From Hyphomicrobiales bacterium (lineage in GTDB: Bacteria; Pseudomonadota; Alphaproteobacteria; Rhizobiales; Rhizobiaceae): a stretch of 64,000 bases of DNA. Every line of letters begins with the position of its first letter. Within the stretch, counting starts at the first letter, position 1. The notes beneath the pieces are model-generated. The model had not been told where the DNA came from and did not search any database. It worked only from the letters and a program-made list of their open reading frames with translations. This document shows, one piece after another, positions 29,083 to 38,628 of this stretch. The position numbers and the translations under genes were made by a program. The stretch is from NCBI GenBank assembly GCA_002709005.1, contig PAPH01000034.1, positions 1 through 64,000 of the forward strand, read 5' to 3'.

Positions 29083-29747
29083 AGGGGGAGGCGTGGGACC
29101 GGATGCGGGAGATGTATGCCGCGCGGCTGGCCGAGACCGGCTACTCGCCCGAAACGCTGGGCTGGACCAAGCCCAAGCACCGGCTGCGCTACAGGATACT
29201 GACGGACTACTGGTTCGACGGTGCCGATCCCGTTGGACAGCCCGCGAGTCTTCTCGATTTCGGCTGCGGGTTCGGCGATCTGGCCGCCTATTGCGAGGCA
29301 CGCGGTCTGGATATCGACTATCACGGTATCGACCTCAGTCCGGATCTGATCGCCGCCGGCCGGAAGGTCTTCCCGCATCTCGCCCTCGATGCCGGTTCGC
29401 CGATCGAGGACGGGCTGGATCGGAGCTATGACGTCATCGTCTCCTCCGGCGCCCACAATTACGCGCTCGAGAACAACGAGGATTACATCCGCCGGACGTT
29501 CGAACTCTTCGACGCTTCCTCGCGCATCGGCTTCGCAGTCAATTTTCTGTCGGATCGCGTCAATCACCGCAACGCCGAGAATTACTATGCAAGTCCGGCA
29601 AAAATCCTCGACCTCGCCCTGTCCTTTTCGAGGCGTGTCCAGATCCGGCATGACTACATGCCCTTCGAGTTCACGATCTTCGTGGACAAGCGAACGGAGT
29701 TCGGCGAGCTGACAGTCTTCGAAGCCTTCGAGGCGGATTGCGGCTAG
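29079..29747 (+). CDS. Class I SAM-dependent methyltransferase
   Basis: The 222-residue protein has motif I LLDFGCGFGDLAAYCEARG, motif II YHGIDLSPDLIAAGRKVFP and motif IV YDVIVSSGAHNYA. The N-terminal part (WDRMREMYAARLAETGYSPETLGWTKPKHRLRYRIL) is shared with methyltransferases of polysaccharide clusters. The ATG overlaps the amidohydrolase stop by 4 bases. Its TAG stop shares the palindrome CTAG with the stop of the convergent ATP-grasp gene. The frame extends upstream in another gene, but that part is not coding. Confidence 0.85.
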   Translation: MKGEAWDRMREMYAARLAETGYSPETLGWTKPKHRLRYRILTDYWFDGADPVGQPASLLDFGCGFGDLAAYCEARGLDIDYHGIDLSPDLIAAGRKVFPHLALDAGSPIEDGLDRSYDVIVSSGAHNYALENNEDYIRRTFELFDASSRIGFAVNFLSDRVNHRNAENYYASPAKILDLALSFSRRVQIRHDYMPFEFTIFVDKRTEFGELTVFEAFEADCG

Positions 29748-30949
29748 TTCTCCATCTGCAGGCGGATCGTGCCCAAGGCATCCTTGGCCCGTTGAAGCGC
29801 CTCGTCACGATCCGTGCCGCCAGCGACCACCCAACCGTGACGGGCGTTGTCGTGGGTGACGGTTCCGCCTGTCTCGCCGGGACGAATGGTAAGCCCGAGC
29901 GTACCCACGCCCGGCAGCTCTCTGGCACCCGCAAGCCCTTCGGCGGCGACGAAACGTCCGGGTGGCGCGGAGAGAAACCGGTAGCAGGCGCCGCCGGTCT
30001 TCCGCGGGGCCGCGTCCACGTCGCGACGTAGCAGCAGCCTCGCCAGCAAGACGGGTGCGTCGAGGCCGCTTGCCTGTTCGATGACGTGCGCGAAGAGATG
30101 CCCGCCGCCCGGCCGCCCGCCGATCTCGACTAGATAAACGCCTTTTTCCGCGACGATGCACTCGCAGTGAAAGGCACCCCACCGATGCCCGACCGCATCA
30201 ACAGCCGCGGCAACGAGATCGCGCGCCTCCTCGATCACGGCCGCCGGATAGTTGGCCGGGTAGTTGAGGCTCATGTTCACCCGGTAGCGGTCATGCTCCT
30301 GGAATTCGACGTCGCCGATCATGCTGAACGTCACATGGCCGTCTTTCACGAAACCATCGCAGGTCAAAAGCGGACCGTCGATGAAGCGCTCGACAATGCA
30401 GCCGTGTTCGTCCGCATGGGACAGGGCGCTTTCGATCGCCTCGTCAATCTGCTCGGCGCGGGTGACGACGGACACCCCCTTGCTCGACCAGGCCCGGCGC
30501 GGCTTGATCACCGCGGGAAGTCCGAGTTCGGTTGCAGCGTCGCGGATGTCTTGTGCCGTCGCCGCGAGGCGAAACTCCGGCTGCAGGAGATTTGCCCGCT
30601 GCCATGCCTGACGCATCCTTCCCTTGTCGAGGCAGGTCAGGGCAACCTCGACGCCGATCCCCGGAAGCCCGAGACGCGCGCTGGCGGTCGCGGCCGCCAG
30701 AACTCCGGCCTCGGTCGCCGCCAGCACCAGATCGGCACCACAGGCGCGGGCGGCCTCGGCTACTGCGTCCGTGTCCTCGATGCTGCCGATGATCCGGTTG
30801 TCGGCTTCGCCGTGGCCGGGAGCCTCTGGGCTGCGGTCCATGGTCACGACACGATATCCGGCGCGCCTGAGGCTTTTCACGGCCTTGACCAGTGGTTCGC
30901 CGGCGGCGAGGAACAGGATCGTTTTGTCTGGGCCGGGAGCCTTGGTCAT
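29744..30949 (-). CDS. ATP-grasp domain enzyme, unknown substrate
   Basis: The 401-residue enzyme has a preATP-grasp Rossmann start (TILFLAAGEPLVKAVKSLRRAGYRVVTMDRSP), the ATP-binding lysines (LPAVIKPRRAWSSKGVSVV) and the metal-binding block (WGAFHCECIVAEKGVYLVEIGGRPGGGHLF). Such enzymes join a carboxylate to an amine or thiol. Similar ones occur in O-antigen and capsule loci, where they may attach amino acids to sugars. The start at 30949 is chosen because the fold begins there. It is the last gene of the reverse operon, 23 bases after the glycosyltransferase. Confidence 0.85.
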   Translation of the reverse strand: MTKAPGPDKTILFLAAGEPLVKAVKSLRRAGYRVVTMDRSPEAPGHGEADNRIIGSIEDTDAVAEAARACGADLVLAATEAGVLAAATASARLGLPGIGVEVALTCLDKGRMRQAWQRANLLQPEFRLAATAQDIRDAATELGLPAVIKPRRAWSSKGVSVVTRAEQIDEAIESALSHADEHGCIVERFIDGPLLTCDGFVKDGHVTFSMIGDVEFQEHDRYRVNMSLNYPANYPAAVIEEARDLVAAAVDAVGHRWGAFHCECIVAEKGVYLVEIGGRPGGGHLFAHVIEQASGLDAPVLLARLLLRRDVDAAPRKTGGACYRFLSAPPGRFVAAEGLAGARELPGVGTLGLTIRPGETGGTVTHDNARHGWVVAGGTDRDEALQRAKDALGTIRLQMEN

Positions 30950-30972
30950 GGGAAACCTGAATGACGGGGGCT

Positions 30973-32139
30973 CTACCGGAGCCGACCCTCGAGCAAATGG
31001 ACCGGAAACAGCATGGCATCGATTGTCTCGTAATATTCGCCCGCGCTCTTCGTGTCGCCGATGGCCATGTCGAGATAGAGGGTGTCGTCGTGCAAGCCGA
31101 CGAAGCGGGGCACGTCGGGCCGCCATTTGAATTCCGGATTGAAGCCCTTGAGAGCCTTCTTGCCGCGCCATTGCGTGATCGCTTGCGCATAGGCATCCCT
31201 GCGCGCGTTGAACACGGCCCTGTCGGCCGACGTCTCGCAATCCTTCGCGCAGGCGGTTATGAAATTGTCTTCCCAGCCAGACAGCTCGATTCCGTATTTG
31301 TGTTTGAAGCTTTCGATCGTGTGACCGATGGAGGCGGTAATGCCGATCTCCGCGGGGAAGGGGAGGCTCTCGGCATGGAAGCCGGGGTTCTCGGTCAGAA
31401 ACTGCTTCGTCCGGCCCGCGGTCAGGTTCGGGTCGCGCAAGGCCATCGTGTTCGAGGCCTGGCAGGTGCCGAAAACCGAAAGCGGCCGCTCCCACAGCAC
31501 GAATGAATTGGCCAGCATCACGGTTTTGCAGATGTTGTCGTAGTCGAGGTTGCCGTTTTCGAAATAGCGACCGGAGAAGGTCTCCCTGATCTGTTCGAAC
31601 AGGCTGCGCCGGATGGTTCCGTGATAGACGCCGAACGGACAGGTCGGCCGGTCAGTCGCCTGGTCCCAGAAGAACATCCGCTTCATCAGGTCCTTCTTGT
31701 CGAGACCGCGCAAATGGCTCGACACCGGCAGTGTGGTGATCTCGCGTGACGCCCTCGCGTCCGGCCAGACATAGTAGGCGCGCCCCCAAGAGATGGAATC
31801 CACTGTTGGCACCTTGTCGGTGGCCACGCGGATCACCTCGCAGAGTTCCGGGTCGACATAGTCGTCATCGCCGATGAAGGTGATCCATTCGCCGTGCGTC
31901 TCGGGAACCAGCCGTTCCCAGTTGTCGAGCATCGAGAGCGGCTGATCGGCGGGCGCAATCACCTTGAGCCTGTGGTCTCCCGTTTCCTCTGCGAAAGCCG
32001 CGATCGGCCCGGCGTCATCGGAATTGTCGGCGATCACGATCTCGAAGTCGTCGCGCTCCGACCTGAGAATATGGCGCGCGGCGTCGATCGCATAGCTCTG
32101 CCGGTTGCGGGTGGGAATGCAGATCGAAAGCAGCGTCAT
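30973..32139 (-). CDS. Glycosyltransferase family 2-like protein (copy 2)
   Basis: The 388-residue protein has a GT-A fold start (SICIPTRNRQSYAIDAARHIL), IVIADNSDD and the metal/nucleotide-binding acidic cluster ITFIGDDDYVDP. No membrane helices are visible, so it is probably a cytosolic transferase. The first 110 residues run in parallel with the gene just upstream (IPTRNRQ, ADNSDD, GDDDY at the same spacing), showing a tandem duplication. The two are coupled by a 4-base overlap. The acceptor and sugar are unknown. Confidence 0.85.
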   Translation of the reverse strand: MTLLSICIPTRNRQSYAIDAARHILRSERDDFEIVIADNSDDAGPIAAFAEETGDHRLKVIAPADQPLSMLDNWERLVPETHGEWITFIGDDDYVDPELCEVIRVATDKVPTVDSISWGRAYYVWPDARASREITTLPVSSHLRGLDKKDLMKRMFFWDQATDRPTCPFGVYHGTIRRSLFEQIRETFSGRYFENGNLDYDNICKTVMLANSFVLWERPLSVFGTCQASNTMALRDPNLTAGRTKQFLTENPGFHAESLPFPAEIGITASIGHTIESFKHKYGIELSGWEDNFITACAKDCETSADRAVFNARRDAYAQAITQWRGKKALKGFNPEFKWRPDVPRFVGLHDDTLYLDMAIGDTKSAGEYYETIDAMLFPVHLLEGRLR

Positions 32140-33341
32140 CGCGCAAACGTCCTGGCGCCCGACACGACCAGATCGACCGGCAGCATGGCGTTTTCGCCGA
32201 AACGATAGAATTCGCCCGGCGTTTCGACATTCAGCTTCTTCTCGCGGATGTAGAGGATGTCGCCGATAACGCCGCTGGTCTCGTTGAGGATGCGCTCGCC
32301 CGTGGCATAGGGCGCGGGATCAAAGGCGGAAGCCCATATCCCGCCTTCCCATTCCGCGAAGCCGCGCCGGAAGGCGGCGACCTTGATGTCGTATTCTTCC
32401 CGGTCCCGGGCTCTGGCGCATTCCTGAATCGCCGAATGGGCGAAGTTTTCGGGAAAGCCCGTGAGGTCGATGCCGTAGGTGGTACAGAACCACAGCGTCG
32501 TATGGGCGACGCTGACGCAGATCGAAACGGATTCGTCGCTGATCGAGAATGGAAAGCCGGCATGTTGGGGCGGCACGTTTCCCGTCGTTTCCGCGACGAA
32601 GACGCGGGTTCTCTCCAGCCTGATGTCCCGGTTCTGGGTGGCTGCCGAGTTCGAGGACTTGCACGCCCCGAGAACCGAAAATCCGCGCTGGCAGTGCACC
32701 AGCGTTTTCGCTTCGGCGATCACCTTGCAGGAGTTGTCGTAGTCGACGTTGGGATGCTCGAAATAGCGGTCGCCGAACTTGCGCTTGATCCGTTCCATCA
32801 GCGAGCGCTTCACCGCTCCATGGTAGATCCCGAAGCCGGCGGAGGGACGGTTTGCGCGTTCGGTCCAGCGGAAGAGCCGGTCCTGCAGGATCGATTTGCG
32901 TGCCAACAGTGTCTGGAATGAACAGGGGACGGTCGCCAGCGTCGCGCTCTGGCGATTGTCGGGCCAGTTGAAGTGCATCCGGTTCCAGCCGACAGCCTCC
33001 ACATCCGGATGAAGCCGCTCGTAGCGCTTGATCAGCAGCGAGACGCGCGGATCGATATAGTCGTCGTCGCCGATGAAGACGACCCAGCGGCCGGTGGCTT
33101 CCGGCATCGTCCGGTCCCAGTTGTCGACCATCGAATAGACCCGGTCGCCAGGCGGAAGCAGGCGAAACCGGTCGTCATGGAATTCGTTGGCAAAAAACTC
33201 CGCGAGAACCGAGGGGTCGTCCGAATTGTCGGCGACGATCACGTCGAAGTCGCGGGACTCGCTTCTGGCGATCGCACGAATGGTCTCGATGCAGTAGCGC
33301 TGCCGGTTTCGGGTCGGCACGCATATCGTCAGGTCGGTCAT
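32136..33341 (-). CDS. Glycosyltransferase family 2-like protein (copy 1)
   Basis: The 401-residue paralogue has TICVPTRNRQRYCIETIRAIA, VIVADNSDD and VVFIGDDDYIDP, followed by a long C-terminal region (FRWTERANRPSAGFGIYHGAVKRSLMERI) also matched in the neighbour. The ATG at 33341 is chosen over the TTG one codon earlier. It is the first gene of the reverse operon, which ends with an ATP-grasp enzyme, and lies divergent from a chemoreceptor gene. Confidence 0.85.
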   Translation of the reverse strand: MTDLTICVPTRNRQRYCIETIRAIARSESRDFDVIVADNSDDPSVLAEFFANEFHDDRFRLLPPGDRVYSMVDNWDRTMPEATGRWVVFIGDDDYIDPRVSLLIKRYERLHPDVEAVGWNRMHFNWPDNRQSATLATVPCSFQTLLARKSILQDRLFRWTERANRPSAGFGIYHGAVKRSLMERIKRKFGDRYFEHPNVDYDNSCKVIAEAKTLVHCQRGFSVLGACKSSNSAATQNRDIRLERTRVFVAETTGNVPPQHAGFPFSISDESVSICVSVAHTTLWFCTTYGIDLTGFPENFAHSAIQECARARDREEYDIKVAAFRRGFAEWEGGIWASAFDPAPYATGERILNETSGVIGDILYIREKKLNVETPGEFYRFGENAMLPVDLVVSGARTFAR

Positions 33342-33557
33342 CAATCGGCTTCCGCGGCTAGTCGACCGGAAAACTCGCAGATCAAGCTTGTGTCATGCTT
33401 GCCGGTTGGCCGCAAAATTCCCGGGCCGGCCTCAGGGGGAGTTACCGGTAAGAAATTCTAGTGCCAAATTACATCAGGGTATGTGCAAGTTTACTGAAAA
33501 GTCACGCTCTCCCGCCAAGTTGCGATCCGAAATCCATTCACATTATTTTGGGGGATA

Positions 33558-35423
33558 GTGGCTGTGTTTGGCGGAAGAATTGGACGGCGTCCATCGATCA
33601 GGGCGTCGCTTGTCACCATTTTCCTGGCTGTGGCCATCGTTTTTGTGGGCTTCTCGGCGATGACGTCCAATCTGTTGGCGACCGTCAACCAGGGCGCCAC
33701 GCAGGTGAACAGGCACGCGCTCCCCAAAATTCTCGTTTCCAAGGATATCCGCTCCGAAATACTGGCGCTTCAGGCCGCCTATTTCATGTACATCACGGGC
33801 ACGTCGCCGGAGATCACCGCGCAGGCAGCCGCAGAAATCACCACCCGGCAGGAGAATGCCGAGCGCCTCGTCGAACATGCCCGGGAGATCGCCTCCTCCG
33901 ACAAGGAGAGGGAACTGCTCGATGCCATAGCGAACACGGTGCAGACCTTCGAGCAGCAGAGCGAAGGCGTGCTCAATCTCGCGAAGATGAGCATGTACGA
34001 CATGGCGACCGCCAAGCTGACCGAGCTCATGGAAGGCGCCCAGCCGGCATTCGCGGCGATGGTCGAGCTGACCGATATTGCGACTGCAAGTGCCGGCACC
34101 GCCATGCAGCACGCGGAAAATTCCTACGAAAAGGCCCGCCGGCTCGTCCTGGTAATGATTGCCGTTGCTCTGCTGGGTACATTGATGGCGGTTGTCTTCG
34201 TTGTCAGGAGCATCGCCATGCCGATTGGCCGCATCACCAGATCGATGCGCAATCTCGCCGATGGCGACACGGCGAACGACATTCCCTTTGCCGGCCGGTC
34301 GGACGAGATCGGCGCCATGGCCGGCGCCGTGGAAATCTTCCGTCAGGCGGCAATCGCCAATCAGCGGTTGGAACAGGAAGCGGCCGAGAACCGCTCAAGG
34401 GCGGAAGCGGAACGGATCGAGGCCGAGCGGCAGGCCGAAGCGGCCGCCGCCGAGCGCCTGCGGGTGGCGACAACCGGACTTGCGGAAGCGCTCCAGCGGC
34501 TCGCGGCCGGCGATCTCGCCTTCCAGATCACCGAGCCTTTCGCCCCGGACTTCGAGCCCTTGCGCCGCGACTTCAACCAGTCGGTCCGGCAGCTTGGCGG
34601 CACGCTTTCGGAAATATCCTTTTCAATCTCGTCGCTCGAAAACGGTACGCACGACATCTCCTCCGGCGTCGACGACCTTTCGAAGCGCACCGAGCATCAG
34701 GCCGCCTCTCTGGAGGAGACGTCGGCGGCCCTCGAAGAGATCACCGACAAGGTCAACACCTCCGCCCGGCGGACGGAAGAGGCACGCTCGATCGCCGCCG
34801 AGGCCAACAAGTCCGCCACCAAGTCGGCAGAGGTCGTCAGACACGCGGAACAGGCCATGCACCGGATCGAGGATGGATCCCAGGAGATCTCCAAAATCAT
34901 CGGCGTGATCGACCAGATCGCCTTCCAGACAAACCTGCTGGCGCTCAATGCCGGCGTCGAGGCGGCGCGCGCGGGCGAGGCCGGCAAGGGCTTCGCCGTC
35001 GTGGCCCAGGAGGTGCGCGAACTGGCCCAGCGCTCCGCCCAGGCCGCCAAGGAGATCAAGGACCTGATCGGCCGCTCGGTCGGCGAGGTGGAGGGGGGCG
35101 TCAAGCTGGTCCGAGATGCCAGCGAGGCGCTCAGCACCATCGGCGGCTTCATCGTCGACATCAACGCCCATATGGACGCGATTGCCGTTTCAGCCCGCGA
35201 GCAGGCGACCGGAATCGTTGAGGTCAACGGGGCGATCAACTCAATGGACAAGGCAACCCAGCAGAACGCCGCCATGGTCGAGCAGTCGAACGCCGCCTCG
35301 GCCTCGCTGGCAAACGATGCGCGGACGCTGCGGGCGCTCGTCGAGCAGTTCAAGCTGGAAGCGAACGGTTCGGTTCAGGCCGGGGGGCAGGCAGGCGCCC
35401 TTCGCTCGGCCGCAGCCGCATGA
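33558..35423 (+). CDS. Methyl-accepting chemotaxis protein (1)
   Basis: The 621-residue receptor has two membrane helices (about 15-37 and 196-216) around a mostly helical periplasmic domain of about 160 residues, in the style of four-helix-bundle sensors. HAMP-like segments follow ([34 protein letters not shown]). The signalling hairpin is [41 protein letters not shown]. It starts at a GTG with GGGGG 6 bases before. The C-terminus ends in GALRSAAAA and lacks the CheR/CheB pentapeptide present in the second receptor. The ligand is unknown. Confidence 0.93.
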   Translation: MAVFGGRIGRRPSIRASLVTIFLAVAIVFVGFSAMTSNLLATVNQGATQVNRHALPKILVSKDIRSEILALQAAYFMYITGTSPEITAQAAAEITTRQENAERLVEHAREIASSDKERELLDAIANTVQTFEQQSEGVLNLAKMSMYDMATAKLTELMEGAQPAFAAMVELTDIATASAGTAMQHAENSYEKARRLVLVMIAVALLGTLMAVVFVVRSIAMPIGRITRSMRNLADGDTANDIPFAGRSDEIGAMAGAVEIFRQAAIANQRLEQEAAENRSRAEAERIEAERQAEAAAAERLRVATTGLAEALQRLAAGDLAFQITEPFAPDFEPLRRDFNQSVRQLGGTLSEISFSISSLENGTHDISSGVDDLSKRTEHQAASLEETSAALEEITDKVNTSARRTEEARSIAAEANKSATKSAEVVRHAEQAMHRIEDGSQEISKIIGVIDQIAFQTNLLALNAGVEAARAGEAGKGFAVVAQEVRELAQRSAQAAKEIKDLIGRSVGEVEGGVKLVRDASEALSTIGGFIVDINAHMDAIAVSAREQATGIVEVNGAINSMDKATQQNAAMVEQSNAASASLANDARTLRALVEQFKLEANGSVQAGGQAGALRSAAAA

Positions 35424-35479
35424 CCGGATGGATGCCGGCGGAGGACGTCTGAGAATTCCGACCGCCGGCAAAAGTTTGA

Positions 35480-36838
35480 CTACTCGTCGATTTCCTCGGG
35501 AAGAACGAGATTGAGGATGACCGCGATGGTGGCGGCGGGCAGAAGCCCGGGCGTCAGCAAAATCTGCGCGGTCTCGCCGAGGTGTTGCAACGCGCTCGGT
35601 TCGAGCTGAAGTCCGAGCCCGATCGACAGCGAGATCGCGAAGATGACCATGTTGCGCCGGTTCCAGTTCACGTCGGCTAGCATGCGCACGCCGGACGCGC
35701 ACACCATCCCGAACATGACGACGACACCGCCGCCAAGCACGTTGATCGGCACGGTGTTGATGATTGCGCCGATCTTCGGGATGAAGCCGCAGACGATCAG
35801 GAAGATCGCGCCGATGGTCACCACATGCCGGCTCATCAGTCCGGTCATCGCGATCAGTCCGACATTCTGGGAGAACGAGGTATTGGGCAGACCGCCGAAG
35901 ACGCCGGCGATGGCTGTGCCAAGGCCGTCGGCGAAGGTTGCGCCCTCCAGTTCCCTGTCCGTCGCCTCGCGGCCCGCGCCGCCCTTGGTGATGCCGCTCG
36001 TGTCGCCAACGGTTTCAATGGCCGAGATCACCGCCATGAAGCACATGCCGATGATGATCGCGATGTTGAATTCGAAACCCCATTTGAAGGGCACCGGAAG
36101 CGAGAAGAAGCTGGCGCGCCCGACATTGGCGAAGCTGACTTGTCCCATGGTGAGCGCCACGGCGTAACCGGCCAGGATGCCGATAAGGACGGCCGCGACT
36201 GCGATGAAGCCGCGGGTGAAGAACTTGATGGCCAGGGTCACCGCGATGACGACGAGGGCGGGAAACCACATAGAGAGCGAGCCGAATTCCGGCTTGCCCA
36301 TCAGCGGAACACCGCCGGCGGAGTACTGGATGCCAACCCGGATCAGCGCCAGTCCGATCATCAGAACGATGAGACCGGTCACCAGCGGTGGTAGTGCATG
36401 CCGGATCCTGCCGACGATGAAGCCGAGACAGAAATGGAACAGTCCGCCGAAGAGAATGCCTGTCATCAGTCCGGCGAGGCCTGCGGTGCCGAGGCCCGCC
36501 ACGGCCGGGATCATGATCGGTACGAAGGCGAAGCTCGTGCCCTGAACGATCGGCAATCGCGCCCCCACCGGGCCGAAGCCGATCGTCTGGAACAAGGTCG
36601 CGATGCCGGCGAACAGCATCGACATCTGGATCATGTAGGTCATGTCCGGAAAGCCGGCCGCGCCCTGATCCGATCCGAAACCGATGCCCGCCGCCCCGGC
36701 GATGATGATCGCCGGCGTGACGTTCGAGACGAACATCGCGAGAATGTGCTGAATGCCGAGTGGCACCGCCTGTGCCAGCGGCGGCGTGTAGTTCGGGTCG
36801 CGCCGTTGTTCGGCCGTCCCTATCGTCGCGTCAGTCAT
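35480..36838 (-). CDS. NCS2 family purine (xanthine/urate) permease
   Basis: The 452-residue protein has about 12-14 membrane helices. It carries the NCS2 marks: QHILAMFVSNVTPAIIIAGAAG near the start (the Gln-His motif), the conserved helix-8 region AIETVGDTSGITKGG with its Glu, and FGGLPNTSFSQNVGLIAMTGL (QNxG motif). It would bring in xanthine or urate with protons. It follows allantoicase in the same direction after 104 bases, making a small purine-use unit. Confidence 0.9.
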   Translation of the reverse strand: MTDATIGTAEQRRDPNYTPPLAQAVPLGIQHILAMFVSNVTPAIIIAGAAGIGFGSDQGAAGFPDMTYMIQMSMLFAGIATLFQTIGFGPVGARLPIVQGTSFAFVPIMIPAVAGLGTAGLAGLMTGILFGGLFHFCLGFIVGRIRHALPPLVTGLIVLMIGLALIRVGIQYSAGGVPLMGKPEFGSLSMWFPALVVIAVTLAIKFFTRGFIAVAAVLIGILAGYAVALTMGQVSFANVGRASFFSLPVPFKWGFEFNIAIIIGMCFMAVISAIETVGDTSGITKGGAGREATDRELEGATFADGLGTAIAGVFGGLPNTSFSQNVGLIAMTGLMSRHVVTIGAIFLIVCGFIPKIGAIINTVPINVLGGGVVVMFGMVCASGVRMLADVNWNRRNMVIFAISLSIGLGLQLEPSALQHLGETAQILLTPGLLPAATIAVILNLVLPEEIDE

Positions 36839-36942
36839 GTGAAACCCCCGTTACAATGACCCGCCCGGTCGCCTTCTCCCTGTCATGCGCGAATGGACAT
36901 ATCCGTCTGAAAGCGGATTTGTTTCGGCCATCCTGTTCCCGA

Positions 36943-37953
36943 TCAGCCGATCCGTCCGAACAGTTTCAGACGGCTGATCCCGCCATCGGGAAATATGTTG
37001 AGCCGGACATGTGTCACCGGCCCGACCTCTTCGATGAACTCGCTGAGATCATGGACATAATCCGACCGCAGCTTCTGATTTGCAACCAGCGTCGGCCAGA
37101 ACATCGACGAGGTGATGATCGCCTGGTCCGCATCCGAGCCGTAGCTGCTCAGATCGGCTGCCTGCAATGAGCATTGGTCCGGATAATTGCCCTTGAAATT
37201 GGCGGTATCGACGATCGCCCGGGAAATCGTTCCGCGTCCGGCGAGCGCGATCACCATCCATTCGTTACCGGGCACACGCCGGCGGCTGGTTTCCCAGCCG
37301 TCGCCCATGTTCTCGCCGCGGCCTGGCGCGAGAATGCGATGATAGGCACCATAATGGGCATCAGAGAAACCCACGATGCGCGCGCCGTTGATCGCCGCGG
37401 TGAATTCGAAGTCGCCGCCCTCCGCATATTTCGGGTCGATTTTCGGCTGGCCGTAGACCCTTAGCCGTGCCACGCCGCCATCAGGCAGGATGTGCAGGCG
37501 CACATGGGTCCAGCTTTCCGCGGACGTGCATTCGAAGAAGTGGTGGCTGTTGGGGCCGAGCGGAACAGTCGGCAGGATTTCCGTCCATTCGGTCTCCTCC
37601 ACCGGATCGTTCTCGACCGAGCAGGCCATGATCCGGCAGGCCGGCGGATAGTTGCCGGTGAAGAAGGCGGTGTCGACGTCGAAACCGTCGATGCGGCCGG
37701 GAACGGCGAGCCGGACCACTGCGAAGTCGTGCCCCAGTACGCGCTTTCGGCGGGTTTCCCACCCGTCCATCCACTTGCCGTGATCGTCGTATTTGTCCGC
37801 GATGAACACCGGCGGCGTATCCTGGATCATGCGCTCGAGCGGGGCGAAGAATTCGTCCGTGACATAGAGCCCCTTGGCTCCCAGACCTGCGGAAGCCAGG
37901 TTGATGCCCTTGCGGACAAAGTCGGGAACCTGGATTTCGGGGCTGTCGGTCAT
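36943..37953 (-). CDS. alc: Allantoicase
   Basis: The 336-residue enzyme splits allantoate into ureidoglycolate and urea in purine breakdown. It consists of two similar beta-jelly-roll halves, each with the pattern GWETRRKRV or GWETSRRRVPG, FFTGNYPP or NFKGNYPD, and HVRLHILPDGGVARLRVYG or HVRLNIFPDGGISRLKLFG. The length fits the family (about 330-345). It sits upstream of a purine permease. Other ureide genes are not in the window. Confidence 0.96.
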   Translation of the reverse strand: MTDSPEIQVPDFVRKGINLASAGLGAKGLYVTDEFFAPLERMIQDTPPVFIADKYDDHGKWMDGWETRRKRVLGHDFAVVRLAVPGRIDGFDVDTAFFTGNYPPACRIMACSVENDPVEETEWTEILPTVPLGPNSHHFFECTSAESWTHVRLHILPDGGVARLRVYGQPKIDPKYAEGGDFEFTAAINGARIVGFSDAHYGAYHRILAPGRGENMGDGWETSRRRVPGNEWMVIALAGRGTISRAIVDTANFKGNYPDQCSLQAADLSSYGSDADQAIITSSMFWPTLVANQKLRSDYVHDLSEFIEEVGPVTHVRLNIFPDGGISRLKLFGRIG

Positions 37954-38049
37954 GCGGGAATCCTTAGCGAAAGAGGTTCGGTGGCGGACGGGCGTGCCTG
38001 TATCACCTGTCTGGCCTTTTTCTCGTCTTCCGGCAAGATCGGCGGCGGG

Positions 38050-38514
38050 TCAAGCTTTCCGTGCATGCCTGACGATCGCCAGATCGAGCGCCGAGAGGAA
38101 GCTCGAACGGTCGGACCTGGAGAAGGGAGCCGGTCCGCCGACCTGCGCGCCGCCGGCCCTGAGATCGGACATGATGGCGCGCGTGGCGACCGCCATTCCG
38201 ATCGAATTCTCGGTAAAGGGCTTGCCGGTAGGACCGAGAACCGTCCATGCCCTGGCCGCCACACAGCGCTCGGCGAGCAGAATGTCCGCGGTGATGACGA
38301 TCGTGTTTTCGTTCGCCCGTTCCGCGATCCAGTCGTCGGCGGCATCGAAGTTGCCGGGCACGACGACCATCGAGATGAGGGGATCCCGTTCGAGTCTCAG
38401 CCAGGAATTGGCGACGAAGACGGTTTCGATCTCCCGCCGCTGGGCGACCTTGATGATCTCCGCCTTTACCGGGCAGGCATCGGCGTCGACGAGTATGCGC
38501 AAAGAGGTGTCCAT
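38050..38514 (-). CDS. UPF0178 (DUF188, YaiI/YqxD) family protein
   Basis: The 154-residue protein starts with the family mark LRILVDADACPVKAEIIKVA. It also has VPGNFDAADDWIAERANENTIVITADILLAERCV and TENSIGMAVATRAIMSDLR. The fold is PIN-like with conserved acidic residues, but no function is established. The ATG at 38514 is the natural start. The frame is open much further upstream on this strand, but only as the shadow of the sugar phosphorylase gene. Confidence 0.92.
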   Translation of the reverse strand: MDTSLRILVDADACPVKAEIIKVAQRREIETVFVANSWLRLERDPLISMVVVPGNFDAADDWIAERANENTIVITADILLAERCVAARAWTVLGPTGKPFTENSIGMAVATRAIMSDLRAGGAQVGGPAPFSRSDRSSFLSALDLAIVRHARKA

Positions 38515-38628
38515 GGATGCGGTTTGCTGCGTCACATGATGGATGTCAATTATGGTGGGGCCGGTAATTGGCCCGGTCATACTTGCATTGACCGGATGTG
38601 CATTGCATGATCCCGCAATGCAACATTG

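Noticed and set aside
33461-35221. Open frame of 586 codons overlapping the first chemoreceptor
   Set aside because: Gly/Arg-rich with no motif, one frame off from an unmistakable chemoreceptor.
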